In this document: positions 41,232 through 51,421 of the stretch, piece after piece
Layout: each line of letters opens with the position of its first letter
Position numbering within the stretch: the stretch's first letter is position 1
NCBI GenBank assembly: GCA_934695325.1
Contig: CAKUVD010000001.1
Location: forward strand, 186,001 to 250,000
Length of the DNA: 64,000 nucleotides
Source: an uncultured Bacteroidales bacterium
Lineage (GTDB): Bacteria > Bacteroidota > Bacteroidia > Bacteroidales > UBA932
Direction of reading: 5' to 3'
The notes under the pieces: generated by a model
What the model saw: the letters and a program-made list of their open reading frames with translations, nothing else
Database searches by the model: none
What the model was told of the DNA's origin: nothing
Translations under genes and position numbers: made by a program

Positions 41232-43373
41232 TTATTTCATTGTAGGTTTGTTTCCTGTGGCATATATTTCACCTTTGCATCCGTCCACCGCTTCCGCAGG
41301 CAATGCCGCAGAGGACTCGCAGCCTGACAGCGCCGGTACAGGTGTAACTTTAAGTATATGGGCGACAATGCCGCCGACTGCACCGATACGCACGTCAGGC
41401 TTCACCAATGTATTCATTGTCAATCCGAATGAGCCTGCATTGACACAGGAACTGATTTCCGAGTATGCGGTTCCACCGAGAATGCCTCCGACTATAGCGC
41501 AAGGCTTGACAGAACCACCGGAAAGAATCTTGCCAGTATTCGTACAATCCGAAATCATCGCAAACTTGGCCGGGAGCCCCACCGCGATGCCTGCAATGCC
41601 GCCGACATAGCATTGCCTGGCTCCTGACATTCCTGCAGATGCCGCGCTGTTGATGGCGCTGCACACATCTATTGTCCCGGAATTGGAGCAGCCTGTGATT
41701 TCTGCGTAATATCCTGTCTTCGGTGCCGGGTTCACGAACATACACGCAGCATCACCGGACAAAGGAGCCATCCTTCCGACAATTCCACCTACAGCGTATG
41801 CGCCCTGAGCCCCTATCTTACCGAGGCTGTTCTCCCATAAAGTGATCTTGCCTTCATTGGCGCAATTCTTCAACGTCACGAAAGAACCCTCTGTACCGTC
41901 GTTCACACTGGCTATGATGCCGCCGACAGCACATTTATAGAGGTCTGATGCCGCGGCTGCATCTTTCACGACAGTGATGTTGCCGAAATTGGAGCAGCCC
42001 TCGAAAACTCCGGACAGCCCTTCCGCATCCGGTCTGACAGCAATGCCGCCACCTGAAAATTCGTGACTGGCAGAAAAAGGAAGGCTTATCTCGAAATCCG
42101 CATTGTTGATGCACGACTTCATCACGCCGCCGTTGGCTTCCGCAAGACCACAAAAATGGAAATCCGAATCGACAGTGACAGAAAGCCCTGCACGGTTCTC
42201 GCAATTTTCTAATGTACCCAGATTCGTCCCGACAAGGGTGGCGCAAGAATTCTCGCCTGGTTCCGTACGCAGCCCGTCCAGTTTCAGGTTACGCACCACC
42301 GCTCCTTCGGTCATCTTCCCAAACAAAGGTTTCGTAATAGAATTCCTTGTAATCACATAACCCTTTCCGTCCAAGATTCCGTCCCAGACTCCTATCTGAG
42401 ACAGGTCGCCTGAGGAAATGATGTTCGCCGCGACAGTGACTTCTCCTGTCTCCGGATCCTTCCACTCGGAATAGTCTCCGGAATTTACAGCCGCAGCAAA
42501 AGAATTCCAAGAGTCCGGATCAGTTATTATCAATGAGCCGCTTGGTGTGAACACCTGCTCAGGCCACGTGACGATAAGACCGGCCCTCACCTCAGTGCTC
42601 CCCCTCATCTCAATCACCATCTGACGGCCGTGTCTCTCAGTCAGAGTGACGTTGAATCCTTCCGGATATTCTCCTGCCGGAACGCAGAAATTCAGTTCCA
42701 CAGGCTGTTTCCCACCATCAGATTTCGGCGCAAATCCTTCTTCCGGAATGGAAAGGTCAATGCTCTGCAGTCCGGCGAGCGCCGAGAGTTCGCCAGTCGC
42801 AAGTTCAAGATTGAACTTGCCTGCGACCGGAGCGCCCTGGCTCGTGATGGATATGCTTTCCATTTCATATTTTCCGAAATCCACGGCAATTCTCACCACG
42901 CCACAGAGATTCTTCATATGGAAATCGTTTTCGGCCGATTTTCCATAGAGGACGGCAGAGCCATTGTAAAATGAGCCCGGAGTCCATTTCTGCACAGACT
43001 GGAGAACTATTTCAGCATATTCGGAATCCATAGACTCGCATATCCAGCTTGGATAGACCACACTATAAGGGGCCTTGGTTCCATTTACCGTGAAAGTCGC
43101 TCTGACAGCCTTTTCCCCGACATTATATAAAGGCTCCGAACGGTGACCATTCACGATGACGCGGTCTCCGTCGCACCAATATACAGGATACTTATCCCCA
43201 TCAAGCTCTCCCAGAACCGTCTTGCTGACGACCTCAGAACTCAAGTCAAGGCTCACCCTGTCTTCAGAATCCACATCCGGCCGCTGACCTCCATTGTCGT
43301 CCGACTTTCCACAGCCAGCCGCGACAAGGAATACAGCCGCCATTACAAAGGATGATGAAAGTTTGGTTCTCAT
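41232..43373 (-). CDS. Fimbrillin-domain beta-helix lipoprotein 2
   Basis: A 713-residue paralogue of the protein at 31595. It has lipobox VAAGC, a fimbrillin-like part at about 35-270 (GDKYPVYWCDGDRVIVNG, PYSVVYPSWI), then a beta-helix of CENRAGLSVTVDSD, CSNFGNITVVKD and GGIVGRM-type turns. It stands directly before susC, a position often held by surface glycan-binding proteins. Function by position only. Confidence 0.78.
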   Translation of the reverse strand: MRTKLSSSFVMAAVFLVAAGCGKSDDNGGQRPDVDSEDRVSLDLSSEVVSKTVLGELDGDKYPVYWCDGDRVIVNGHRSEPLYNVGEKAVRATFTVNGTKAPYSVVYPSWICESMDSEYAEIVLQSVQKWTPGSFYNGSAVLYGKSAENDFHMKNLCGVVRIAVDFGKYEMESISITSQGAPVAGKFNLELATGELSALAGLQSIDLSIPEEGFAPKSDGGKQPVELNFCVPAGEYPEGFNVTLTERHGRQMVIEMRGSTEVRAGLIVTWPEQVFTPSGSLIITDPDSWNSFAAAVNSGDYSEWKDPETGEVTVAANIISSGDLSQIGVWDGILDGKGYVITRNSITKPLFGKMTEGAVVRNLKLDGLRTEPGENSCATLVGTNLGTLENCENRAGLSVTVDSDFHFCGLAEANGGVMKSCINNADFEISLPFSASHEFSGGGIAVRPDAEGLSGVFEGCSNFGNITVVKDAAAASDLYKCAVGGIIASVNDGTEGSFVTLKNCANEGKITLWENSLGKIGAQGAYAVGGIVGRMAPLSGDAACMFVNPAPKTGYYAEITGCSNSGTIDVCSAINSAASAGMSGARQCYVGGIAGIAVGLPAKFAMISDCTNTGKILSGGSVKPCAIVGGILGGTAYSEISSCVNAGSFGLTMNTLVKPDVRIGAVGGIVAHILKVTPVPALSGCESSAALPAEAVDGCKGEIYATGNKPTMK

Positions 43374-43410
43374 AATATCATTGGTTTATCAGTTCAATGT
43401 CCATTCATAT

Positions 43411-46258
43411 TCAATCCTGTCCGACAGGCTTCTCGTTTCCACCGTTCCGGACCTTCCCGACGAAAGCGGTAGGTGTCTTCCCATACATTTCCCTGAAGCA
43501 TTTGGCGAAATATGACATATTCGAGAAGCCTACCCGGTAACATATCTCCGAGATGTTGTTTCCTTGAGGGTCCCTGAGCATCTCAGCGGCGACGGCAAGA
43601 CGAAGATTGCGTACATAATTATTCGGAGATGTTTCCAGAAGACGGCGAATCCTCCGCACCAATGTAGATGGGCTGACCGCCATCTTTTCTGCAATTATCT
43701 CGTTGGAAAGCAATGAATTGGAAAGATTCTCACGCACAATCCGGTCAAATTCGGAAAGGAAATCCTGGTCTTTCTTGGGAAGTCCGACTATCTGTGACAC
43801 TGTATTGATCTTCTCCCGGAAGACCTCCTCCTCACGTGTCCGCCTATATTCCTGCTCCATCTGGCGATGTCGTCTCTCCGTCCGGATCCGGACGATGGCG
43901 AAAGCAGAGGCGAACAGAATCAGCACCAGAAGCCCGATTGTCATCATTCCCCAGGCGGACTCCCAGAAAGACGGACTCACGACTATTTTCAGAGGATAGT
44001 GAGCATCGTGCCATTCCGACGATGAGGCAGACAGCCTGAGTTCCAACGTATATGTCCCCGCAGGAACATTATACCAGGATGCAGAACGAGACACGGAGAC
44101 ATCTCTCCATTCGCTTTCATATCCTTTCAGGCGGCACTGAATCCAAAAATACGATGCGGACAGCATATCCGGCACGGAAAAGTCGAATGTGAATGAGTTC
44201 TGACAGTCACGCAGCTTGATTTCATCCACAAGATCAATGTTGTCCTCAGTCCTTACCGGTTCATTCCCGGCGCTCATACCGGTAATCACTATATAAGGGT
44301 GTCCGCCGGAGCGCATCCTGTTCGGGACAAAACTGATGAAGCCATTGTCCGAGCCGAAGCACAGTTCACCTGAAGAGAGTCTCAAGGCACTGTTGGTGAG
44401 CTTCGTATCAAGCAGCCCCTCGATATTTGTATAGAGTCTCATACCCGCAGTGGCAGGACTAAGCTGGAGCAGCCCGGCATCGGAGGCGAACCACAGCGAG
44501 CCGCTCTTGTCCTCGACACAACGGAAGAACACATCAGACGGCAATGAAGGAATCCCTGATTTGTCGTACGTCGTGAATTTTTCAGTATCTGGATTGTATT
44601 CGGATATCCCGTGGCTGAATCCCACTGACCATATATGCCCACGGCTGTCAATATGGACTGACGAAACTTTATTGTTCGGAAGGCCGGAGCCGTCATCTTG
44701 TGCCAGATGCAGAAGGGAGCCGTCCGCCGGATTCCACCGATATATCCCGGAAGCGAAAGTCGAAAGCCACAGATTGCCGTCCTTATCCTCATCCATTGAA
44801 GTGACGAACACATCTTCAAATACTTCCACATCATCGAATCGGTCGGCCGCCCTATCATATTCAGAGAGTCCGAGAGTGGTTCCGGCATATACCTTTCCAT
44901 TCTTTGTCCTGTGAATGAGATAGACATTCTGATCATTTCTACCGCTTTTCCGTTTCAAGCCGCCATAGAATTTCAATGAATATGTCCTTACATCCAGTCT
45001 GTATATTCCGTTCAATGTGCCGAGCCACAAGAAGTTCCCGTCAATGCAGATGGAGCATATCTTCCCGGGAATGTCTTTGGACGCTACCCGCTCCACCGAA
45101 GAGACCTCCGGATTCCAGATCAGCAGGCCATCCTGCTCCGTAGCCACCCAGACCTTATCAGGAGACTCTTCGGCAAATCCGCTTACGATGCAGCCGTCAA
45201 GCGGGACTCCCGATGCCATATAATGCTTCCTGAAGTTCGTCTGTGACAGTCCGGACCAGTTTATGCCCATATCCTTGGTGCCCAGCCAAACTCCGTCCGT
45301 CTTATCCACGAACACACACGTCACATAGTTTCCGGACAGGGAGAACCTGTCATCAGGGAGGCTTTCGATATGCTGCACCCCGCTGCCGTGCAGATCATAT
45401 CGCCATACACCGTCTGTCGTGGAAAGCCATATCCATCTGTCTTTCTCGAAGAACGCATCAGTAAGGACGACTCCGTCAGGAAGCTTGAAAAGGCTTCTTA
45501 TAGCACCTGACACAGGATCTATCTCGCTGATGCCGTTCAAAGTGCTAGCGACATAGACCTGCCCGTCCGCACCCTCGAAAATGCCCTCGATCTCATCATT
45601 GTCAAACCATCCCTTATCCTGAAAGCGTTCCATTCCACCGGCCAGCCGCATTTCGGAAGGGGTATGATATAATGATGAGTGATAGCGCGAAAGCCACATT
45701 CCGCTATGCCTGGAACAGAGCAGCCTGCGGAATCCCGAGATGCCAAGCTCGTCATAACTTACGTGATGAAGATGAGAGTACTTAGTGTCATAGCAGAAAA
45801 CACCCTGTCCGTTCACAATCATCCAGATACGTCCGCCACTGTCTTCCGTTATGCAGGTCACCTTGTTTTTTATGCACTCTCCGCTATCTGCGGCATAGTC
45901 GATTGGCTCAAAGCAGTCTCGCACATAATCGTAACGGCAGACACCGTTGTCTGTGCCTATCCAGATGTTGCCGTCACGATCCTCGACCAGACAATGTATG
46001 AAGTCCGTCTGAAGACCCAGGTCCTTAGCGAAGAACACATCGAAGCGGCATCCGTCATAGCGGTTCAGGCCGTGATATGTCCCGATCCACACGAAACCGC
46101 GAGAATCCTGCATTATCTTGCTCACGCCATCATACGACAGCCCGCTGTTTGCGGCAGTCAAATGCGTGAACTTATAATCTCCTACCCCCCCCCCAGACGA
46201 TTTCCGGAATCAAGAGAAGGAGGACAGACACAAGCCGTATGACGAGCCTAGACTTCAT
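43411..46258 (-). CDS. Membrane-bound propeller/AraC regulator, out of frame at a G10 tract (phase OFF)
   Basis: From ATG 46258 a signal peptide (MKSRLVIRLVSVLLLLIPE, IVW) leads into ten G and then, in this sequence, a stop at RRL-TAA. The frame that would follow with nine or twelve G (VGDYKFTHLTAANSGLSYDG...) runs 924 codons. It encodes two seven-bladed Reg_prop propellers (IMQDSRGFVWIGTYHGLNRYDG is the first), a Y_Y_Y domain, one membrane helix (TIGLLVLILFASAFAIV) and a C-terminal AraC HTH (AAEMLRDPQGNNISEICYRV). There is no histidine kinase or receiver, unlike full hybrid two-component regulators. It should sense an oligosaccharide in the periplasm and activate the locus. Confidence 0.85.
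46185..46194. repeat. Homopolymer C10/G10 tract inside the regulator signal peptide
   Basis: Ten C on the plus strand at codons 22-25 of the regulator. Nine or twelve would restore the frame; ten gives an early stop. Confidence 0.95.
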
Positions 46259-46285
46259 TTCAACCTAACCGAATCTGCCATTTGC

Positions 46286-48274
46286 TTATTTCAGGTCAAG
46301 CGATGTCGTCGTGACACGTCCCTTGACCACATACAGAAATCCTGTGTCACCCTCGTGGCCCTCTCCTCCGGAAGAATAGACTGCAAGTATCTCATCCCCT
46401 CCGAGATGGCACAGCGAGTTCCATTTTGCACAAGCCGAGGTCTGGTCCAAGGCGACAGGACGAGTCGCACCCCGCATTGTACTGAACTTTCCATTGACAA
46501 TCTCACTTTTCGGACAGAGCTGCACTTCCATTGCAGTATGCTTATACCTTTCTTCATAAGTGGCCTGAGTCGCTCCCTTTGTCGTCTGATAAGACATTAC
46601 GAAATAGTTGTCAGTCTGTATCAGGTATGGAGCACCCGAATAAATTTCCGAGCTTCTCATAGATGTCTCGAACGGGTCGAAACGATATGGGGAATTCTCC
46701 CGCACCATCTTGCCCCAACTCTCAGAAATCGGATTATAGACAATCTGAGGATAGAACCTCACATTGTTGCCGCACGCCTCGATGGCGACATATATATTCC
46801 CGTCATACACAGTAGCCGTAGGCATCCCGTCCCTTTGGGCATAAGTATAGCAAACTATCCGTTTTGAGCCCCAAGTGTCACCGCCATCCGTAGATTCTAT
46901 GACAGATATGTTCTGATAGGAAATTTCCTTATACGCATAAGGTGTCTCATCGGCGAAATATATCTGTACAGTACCATCCGGGAGCTCGAGGACGAAAGGC
47001 TCGTAACAACCAGAGACATTGTTGGACGAATATATCTTCACAGGAGAAGGACTCCAGGTCGCCCCGTTATCATCTGATGTGCAGACTGATATATGGAAAG
47101 GATGAGCCATATTGCCATCGGCGTCCCTTACACGCTCGTTCACAGCATATATGATGCGCCCAGGATGATGCGGGTTATCGGCGCTCAGCTGGGCAAATTC
47201 AGGGTTGTCCATCTTGTAAGTCAATTCATCGGACTTATAAGTCTTTACAACCGCCTTCTCACTTCCCCACGTCGCCCCGTCATCGCTGCTGAAACGGGCC
47301 TTAGCCGTCCACGTATTTGAATAGCACATCATCAGCCTTCCATCATTCAAGCGATGGACACGCCCGTAAGTGCTGCACCATCCTGAAACCAGGACAGGCT
47401 TTCCCCAAGAGATGTCCGGATGCACTCCGTCAATCTCCACCAGACCTGGAGCAGTACCGTCAGCCAAAGTGAATTTCAGTTCCGGAGCATTGAGTATCAC
47501 TCCACGTTTCAGATTCACACGAGCCGTAGTCTCTGCCTTGAGGAATATGCCGTCAGCATCTGAGAACTCTATGCTGAAACCTTTGCTCAGCACCTGAGGA
47601 GGCATAGAGATACAGAAGTTCTTCAGGATGCCATCAGTGCTTCCGGAGACGATGGATATTTCTTTCCCGGCATTACTTGAGACCTCTCCGAGAAAGCAAT
47701 CCCCATCATCAATGCCTAGAGCGAACCGCCCTGATATGATCTCGGCATCATTCCCCCTGAAGACGGCTCTCGTGGCAACACGCTTGCAATCATCAGGATA
47801 AGCCACTCTTATCCTTAGATATGCACATATCTGGCGGAACTGCAACTCTGTGGCATCACTCGATGCCGCCATAATTGCGGCCAACGGGTCGAAGCCATTC
47901 GATACAGGAGCCTGGACAGACGGTATCTTGACAGAAGCCTCATCTACCAAAGCGGAATAAGGTGATACTGCCAAATAAGGAGATGATAATTTTTCATTGA
48001 ATACAAAAGAAGCACAGTCGCTTCCGGCATCATCGGAGGAAAGTGGCGTCGATACCGCTCCATTGACAGCGATACGGTCGCCTTCCGACCATAGCACGAC
48101 ATATTTGTCGTCCACTTTCTCGCCAATCTCAGTCTTGACTTCAGCCTCCGAGACGATAGCCTGGAATACAGTGCCGGACTCTGATTGCCGCTCTTGATGA
48201 TTATTCTTTCCGCACGCAGATGCCAGCAACATAGAAGATGCCAGAATCGCGGCCAAGGTCATTATACGTGTCAT
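46286..48274 (-). CDS. Fimbrillin-domain plus BNR-repeat hydrolase (sialidase/arabinanase-like)
   Basis: A 662-residue lipoprotein (lipobox LLASAC). Residues about 35-270 repeat the fimbrillin-like domain seen in the two beta-helix proteins (DKYVVLWSEGDRIAVNG). About 285-662 form a six-bladed BNR propeller with RVHRLNDGRLMMCYSN and Asp-boxes (SSDDGATWGS, STDGGDTWGS) as in GH33 sialidases and GH93 exo-arabinanases. It shares about the same enzyme domain with the next gene, so one is likely a duplicate specialised by the added domain. Confidence 0.78.
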   Translation of the reverse strand: MTRIMTLAAILASSMLLASACGKNNHQERQSESGTVFQAIVSEAEVKTEIGEKVDDKYVVLWSEGDRIAVNGAVSTPLSSDDAGSDCASFVFNEKLSSPYLAVSPYSALVDEASVKIPSVQAPVSNGFDPLAAIMAASSDATELQFRQICAYLRIRVAYPDDCKRVATRAVFRGNDAEIISGRFALGIDDGDCFLGEVSSNAGKEISIVSGSTDGILKNFCISMPPQVLSKGFSIEFSDADGIFLKAETTARVNLKRGVILNAPELKFTLADGTAPGLVEIDGVHPDISWGKPVLVSGWCSTYGRVHRLNDGRLMMCYSNTWTAKARFSSDDGATWGSEKAVVKTYKSDELTYKMDNPEFAQLSADNPHHPGRIIYAVNERVRDADGNMAHPFHISVCTSDDNGATWSPSPVKIYSSNNVSGCYEPFVLELPDGTVQIYFADETPYAYKEISYQNISVIESTDGGDTWGSKRIVCYTYAQRDGMPTATVYDGNIYVAIEACGNNVRFYPQIVYNPISESWGKMVRENSPYRFDPFETSMRSSEIYSGAPYLIQTDNYFVMSYQTTKGATQATYEERYKHTAMEVQLCPKSEIVNGKFSTMRGATRPVALDQTSACAKWNSLCHLGGDEILAVYSSGGEGHEGDTGFLYVVKGRVTTTSLDLK

Positions 48275-48298
48275 AGTGGTCTTTTGGCTTTCAGGCGA

Positions 48299-49513
48299 TT
48301 ATTTCATCACGATTCTGCCTTTTCTGATATATATGTTACCGCTGAGCTGAGTGACCGCAAGGATGCAGTCGTCACCGAGGTCGCAGAGCGAGTTCCAAAG
48401 GCCATTGTCCCGTGTCTGGTCTATATCGAACGGGCGTATCCGCTCTCGCATCGTCAGAAATTCGTGTCCACGCATCTCGTCGATCCGGCACAAAGCCATC
48501 TCCATCACCGAATTTTTCGTCGTAGGCTCAAGCGCTCCCTCCGAAGACTGGTAACATAGGACAATGTAGTTGTCAGTGCGGATGAGATACGGCGCCCCTG
48601 CATATATGAATGCGCTCTCCATCGAGGTCACGAACGGGTCGAACCGGTTCACCGACGAACCATATACAGGGGTCTTCCAATTGTCAGCGATTCTGGAGCA
48701 TACAATCTGCGGATGGAACTTGACATTCTGTCCGTTAGCCTCCACCGCGACATATATCCAGTCTCCATAGGTCATTGCCACAGGCATACCGTCGCGGAAC
48801 TTCTCGTTATAGCATACGATTCGGGCTTGGCTCCACGTGTCCCCGCCATCCCTCGACTCTATGAGAGATATGTTCTGATACGGCAGGCGTCTCTCATAAT
48901 ATGGAGTCTCATCAGCGAAATATATCTGCACCGTACCGTCAGGAAGTTCAAGAACGCACGGTTCATAGCATCCGCGCAGGACATCCTTGTCCCAGGTCTT
49001 GGATTTATACACGTCGCGTATGCCACTCCAGGACTTCCCGGCATTGTCTGAAACGGAAATCGCTATAGTATATGGAGTCTGGGAGCTCTTGTTTTCAACA
49101 GGGCGGATATTGGCCGCATATATTATTCTCCCTGGATGGTGAGGATTGTCCGGACTAAGCTGAGCGAACTCGGCATTGGATACCGTGACTTTTACAGGAG
49201 CGGTATATGACCCGTGAAGCATAACCCTTTGCGGTTTTGACCATTCTGAATAGCCGTCATTGCTGAACATCAGGCACCCGTCACCACCGCGAGAATATAC
49301 TGCCATATAACGACCGTCATTAAGACGATGGACACGGGCATACCCTCCAGGTGTCAGCAGTTTCGCATCTCCCCACTCGACAGATATTTTTCCTAAGTCC
49401 TGTTTTCGAGAAGACGAAGCCGGATCCGACTCGACGGCGGATACCGTGGCAAATCCTATGCACCCTATACAAGTAAAAAGCAGTGCCAATAGTACAAATA
49501 CTCGGTTTCTCAT
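48299..49513 (-). CDS. BNR-repeat hydrolase (sialidase/arabinanase-like), 404 aa
   Basis: Signal peptide/lipobox region FTCIGC, then the same six-bladed propeller as the gene downstream: RVHRLNDGRYMAVYS, NAEFAQLSPDNPHHPGRIIYA and the Asp-boxes SVSDNAGKSWSG and SRDGGDTWSQA. The conserved NAEF-Q-SPDNPHHPGRI segment is nearly identical in both genes. GH33 or GH93-like action is possible; the catalytic Glu-Arg set needs alignment. It is the first gene of the locus and has the only strong promoter seen in it. Confidence 0.8.
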   Translation of the reverse strand: MRNRVFVLLALLFTCIGCIGFATVSAVESDPASSSRKQDLGKISVEWGDAKLLTPGGYARVHRLNDGRYMAVYSRGGDGCLMFSNDGYSEWSKPQRVMLHGSYTAPVKVTVSNAEFAQLSPDNPHHPGRIIYAANIRPVENKSSQTPYTIAISVSDNAGKSWSGIRDVYKSKTWDKDVLRGCYEPCVLELPDGTVQIYFADETPYYERRLPYQNISLIESRDGGDTWSQARIVCYNEKFRDGMPVAMTYGDWIYVAVEANGQNVKFHPQIVCSRIADNWKTPVYGSSVNRFDPFVTSMESAFIYAGAPYLIRTDNYIVLCYQSSEGALEPTTKNSVMEMALCRIDEMRGHEFLTMRERIRPFDIDQTRDNGLWNSLCDLGDDCILAVTQLSGNIYIRKGRIVMK

Positions 49514-49536
49514 TTTAGTGTCATAATTTGGTTTCG

Positions 49537-49570
49537 CAAATATATGAAATCGAAATTTTTTGCATCAAAA
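49537..49570 (-). promoter_or_regulatory. Promoter at the head of the polysaccharide locus
   Basis: Minus-strand TTTTG (49570-49566), 21 bases, TATATTTG (49544-49537), 23 bases before the first ATG. Confidence 0.65.
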
Positions 49571-49822
49571 TTTTTAGGACAAAATATGCAAATTTTCGGT
49601 CAATACACTAAATGAAACCATTATAAGCACATATTTTCTCTCCACGGACATACGAAGACGCCGTCGGATCGGTTCGTCGAAAAATCTCAGACAGAGCCAA
49701 GAGAAGAGAATGCAGCCAAGCTACAGGACTATAACTATGCGCCAAGTCATACAAGCACAGGAAATATGACGATGACGAAACCGGGCAGCAACGCAGCAAT
49801 GCCACTGAGGCCGTCGAGAAGT
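49571..49822. other. Intergenic stretch with possible coding remnant
   Basis: The plus strand holds a coding-like run, FVEKSQTEPREENAAKLQDY, then after one shift KHRKYDDDETGQQRSNATEA. It resembles an eroded ORF, but no family is recognised and no start is visible. Nothing else is seen apart from AT-rich promoter flank at the left. Confidence 0.3.
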
Positions 49823-50449
49823 TCACAATGAGGCTTGGCGTCCGAAAACGCCCAATCCTTTCAGCCCGGCCCTCACGTCTGTTACATTGTCAAACCGTAT
49901 GGCATTGAACCCAAGACTCTCCGCCGCATCCACATTAGGCTGGTTGTCATCTATGAACACACATTCCCCAGCCTTCAGCCCATATCGGTCAAGCAGGATT
50001 CTGAATATCTTGGGATCCGGCTTCGCCACTTTTTCATCGCCGGAGACGACAATGCCGTCAAAAAGGCTGAAGAAGTCGTACCGCGAGAATGCGACGCCGA
50101 TCTTTTCCGATGACCAATTCGTAAGTCCATAGATTCCGTACCCTTTGGACTTCAATTCTTTCAGCAGGTCAATGCTGTCCGGCAACTCGCATTTGAGCAT
50201 CTTGTCCCACTGCTCGTCATACATTCTGATGGCTTCGCTGTATTCCGGATGCTCCGCCTGAAGCAGCCTCACGGCTTCTGCGAACGGCCGCCCGGCATCT
50301 TGCTGCACGTTCCACTCACTGTTGCAGATGTCCGAGAGGAAATGTTCCATCTCATCATCATCACGGAAATACCCCTTGTACAGATATCTCGGATTCCAGT
50401 CCAAGAGGACTCCACCGAAGTCAAACACGATATTCTTTATCATAGACAA
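49823..50449 (-). CDS. HAD-superfamily phosphatase
   Basis: The 208-residue protein begins IVFDFGGVLLDWNPRYL (motif I DxxxxxxD-type with F-D-F-G-G-V). It then has the cap, motif II-III region GLTNWSSEK, KVAKPDPKIF and motif IV CVFIDDNQPNVDAAESLGF. This is the REG-2/epoxide-hydrolase-like branch of small HAD phosphatases; substrate unknown. The gene starts nine bases after the DUF4250 gene and they share a transcript. Confidence 0.9.
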   Translation of the reverse strand: MSMIKNIVFDFGGVLLDWNPRYLYKGYFRDDDEMEHFLSDICNSEWNVQQDAGRPFAEAVRLLQAEHPEYSEAIRMYDEQWDKMLKCELPDSIDLLKELKSKGYGIYGLTNWSSEKIGVAFSRYDFFSLFDGIVVSGDEKVAKPDPKIFRILLDRYGLKAGECVFIDDNQPNVDAAESLGFNAIRFDNVTDVRAGLKGLGVFGRQASL

Positions 50450-50458
50450 TGCTTCCCT

Positions 50459-50644
50459 TCAAATGAACCGCTTCTGTTCTTCAGAATATGTGAAACCCGC
50501 ATCCTCGAGTTTTTTCTCAAGTTCAGCCCTGTCTTCGTGATAGTAGTCACATATCTGGTCCAGGTTGTCAAATTCCTCGTCTCGGAGGAGAAAGTTGATG
50601 GCCGAAGCAAGCATCGGCATATCGTTCTGCGGCAAATGTTCCAT
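50459..50644 (-). CDS. DUF4250 small protein, 61 aa
   Basis: Short protein of the DUF4250 form: MEHLPQNDMPMLASAINFLL, RDEEFDNLDQICDYYHED and a C-terminal helix ending GFTYSEEQKRFI. This matches the family pattern of P-x-DP-M-L-S-x-N-x-x-LRD then L-D-x-LC. Function is unknown and the structure is helical. The start at 50644 has the usual length; an in-frame ATG eight codons upstream is not needed. A -7-like TATCTTTG lies about 20 bases before the ATG. Confidence 0.8.
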   Translation of the reverse strand: MEHLPQNDMPMLASAINFLLRDEEFDNLDQICDYYHEDRAELEKKLEDAGFTYSEEQKRFI

Positions 50645-50773
50645 AATGTCTTATCTTTTGAGCACAAAGATAGTCAAATACTCCAATGTTTCAGAATACG
50701 CATACAGGAAACGCACATGAATTTCTCTGCAGATTCATACAATTTATCTATCTTTACAAAAAACATTGACAAT

Positions 50774-51415
50774 ATGAAAAGTGCAATCAAACTTATGCCT
50801 GCAGTATTGGCGGCAATGATTACAGCCGGGTGCGCATCCCGCGGAGACAATGGAGGATGCACCTCAGGAAACGGCATCACGACTCCAGTCATCAAGAGTA
50901 TAATGGCCAGAAGAAGCATCAGGGCGTACAAACCGGTTCCAGTAGGACGAGACACGATGCAGGTGATTCTGGAGTGCGGCGTCAATGCGCCAAACGCTAT
51001 GAACAGCCAGAACTGGGAAGTTCGCGTGCTGGACAATGCAGATGAAATCGCAAGCATAACCAGGCTATTTGCAGCAGAGCACCACGACATAGCAGGAAAG
51101 CCTGGTTTTGTAAATATGTTCAGAAATGCACCCACTGTTGCTTTCATCGCAAATAAGAAGGACAGCGGAATGTCTCAGATTGACTGCGGCCTGCTCGGCG
51201 AGAATATGATACTTGCTGCCGAATCGCTCGGAATAGGGACCTGCTGTCTAGGCGGCCCGGTCGCATTCCTGAAAACAGATGCAGGAAAGGATTTTATGGG
51301 AAGACTCGACTTCTCGGATGGATATGAACTTCTATATGCCATCGCATTCGGCTATCCAGATGAGGCCCCGGCCGCAAAGCCGCGCGACCTGTCGAAATTC
51401 AGATTCGTAGACTAG
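50774..51415 (+). CDS. Nitroreductase-family lipoprotein
   Basis: The 213-residue product has a lipoprotein signal (MKSAIKLMPAVLAAMITAGC) and a nitroreductase domain: ARRSIRAYKPVPV at the start of the FMN-binding region, APNAMNSQNWEVRV, and GLLGENMILAAESLGIGTCC with CLGGP near the end. Nitroreductases use FMN to reduce quinones or nitro groups; export with a lipid anchor is less common but occurs in Bacteroidetes. An upstream in-frame extension (from 50249) has no signal and is antisense to other genes, so I use 50774. Confidence 0.85.
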   Translation: MKSAIKLMPAVLAAMITAGCASRGDNGGCTSGNGITTPVIKSIMARRSIRAYKPVPVGRDTMQVILECGVNAPNAMNSQNWEVRVLDNADEIASITRLFAAEHHDIAGKPGFVNMFRNAPTVAFIANKKDSGMSQIDCGLLGENMILAAESLGIGTCCLGGPVAFLKTDAGKDFMGRLDFSDGYELLYAIAFGYPDEAPAAKPRDLSKFRFVD

Positions 51416-51421
51416 GCTGCA

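Noticed and set aside
49608..49826. 72-codon minus-strand frame beside the HAD gene
   Set aside because: Low-complexity Ser/Leu/Cys composition with no motif; the plus strand looks more like an eroded gene.
50249..50773. Upstream extension of the nitroreductase frame
   Set aside because: It runs antisense to the HAD and DUF4250 genes and would hide a clear lipoprotein signal that begins at 50774.
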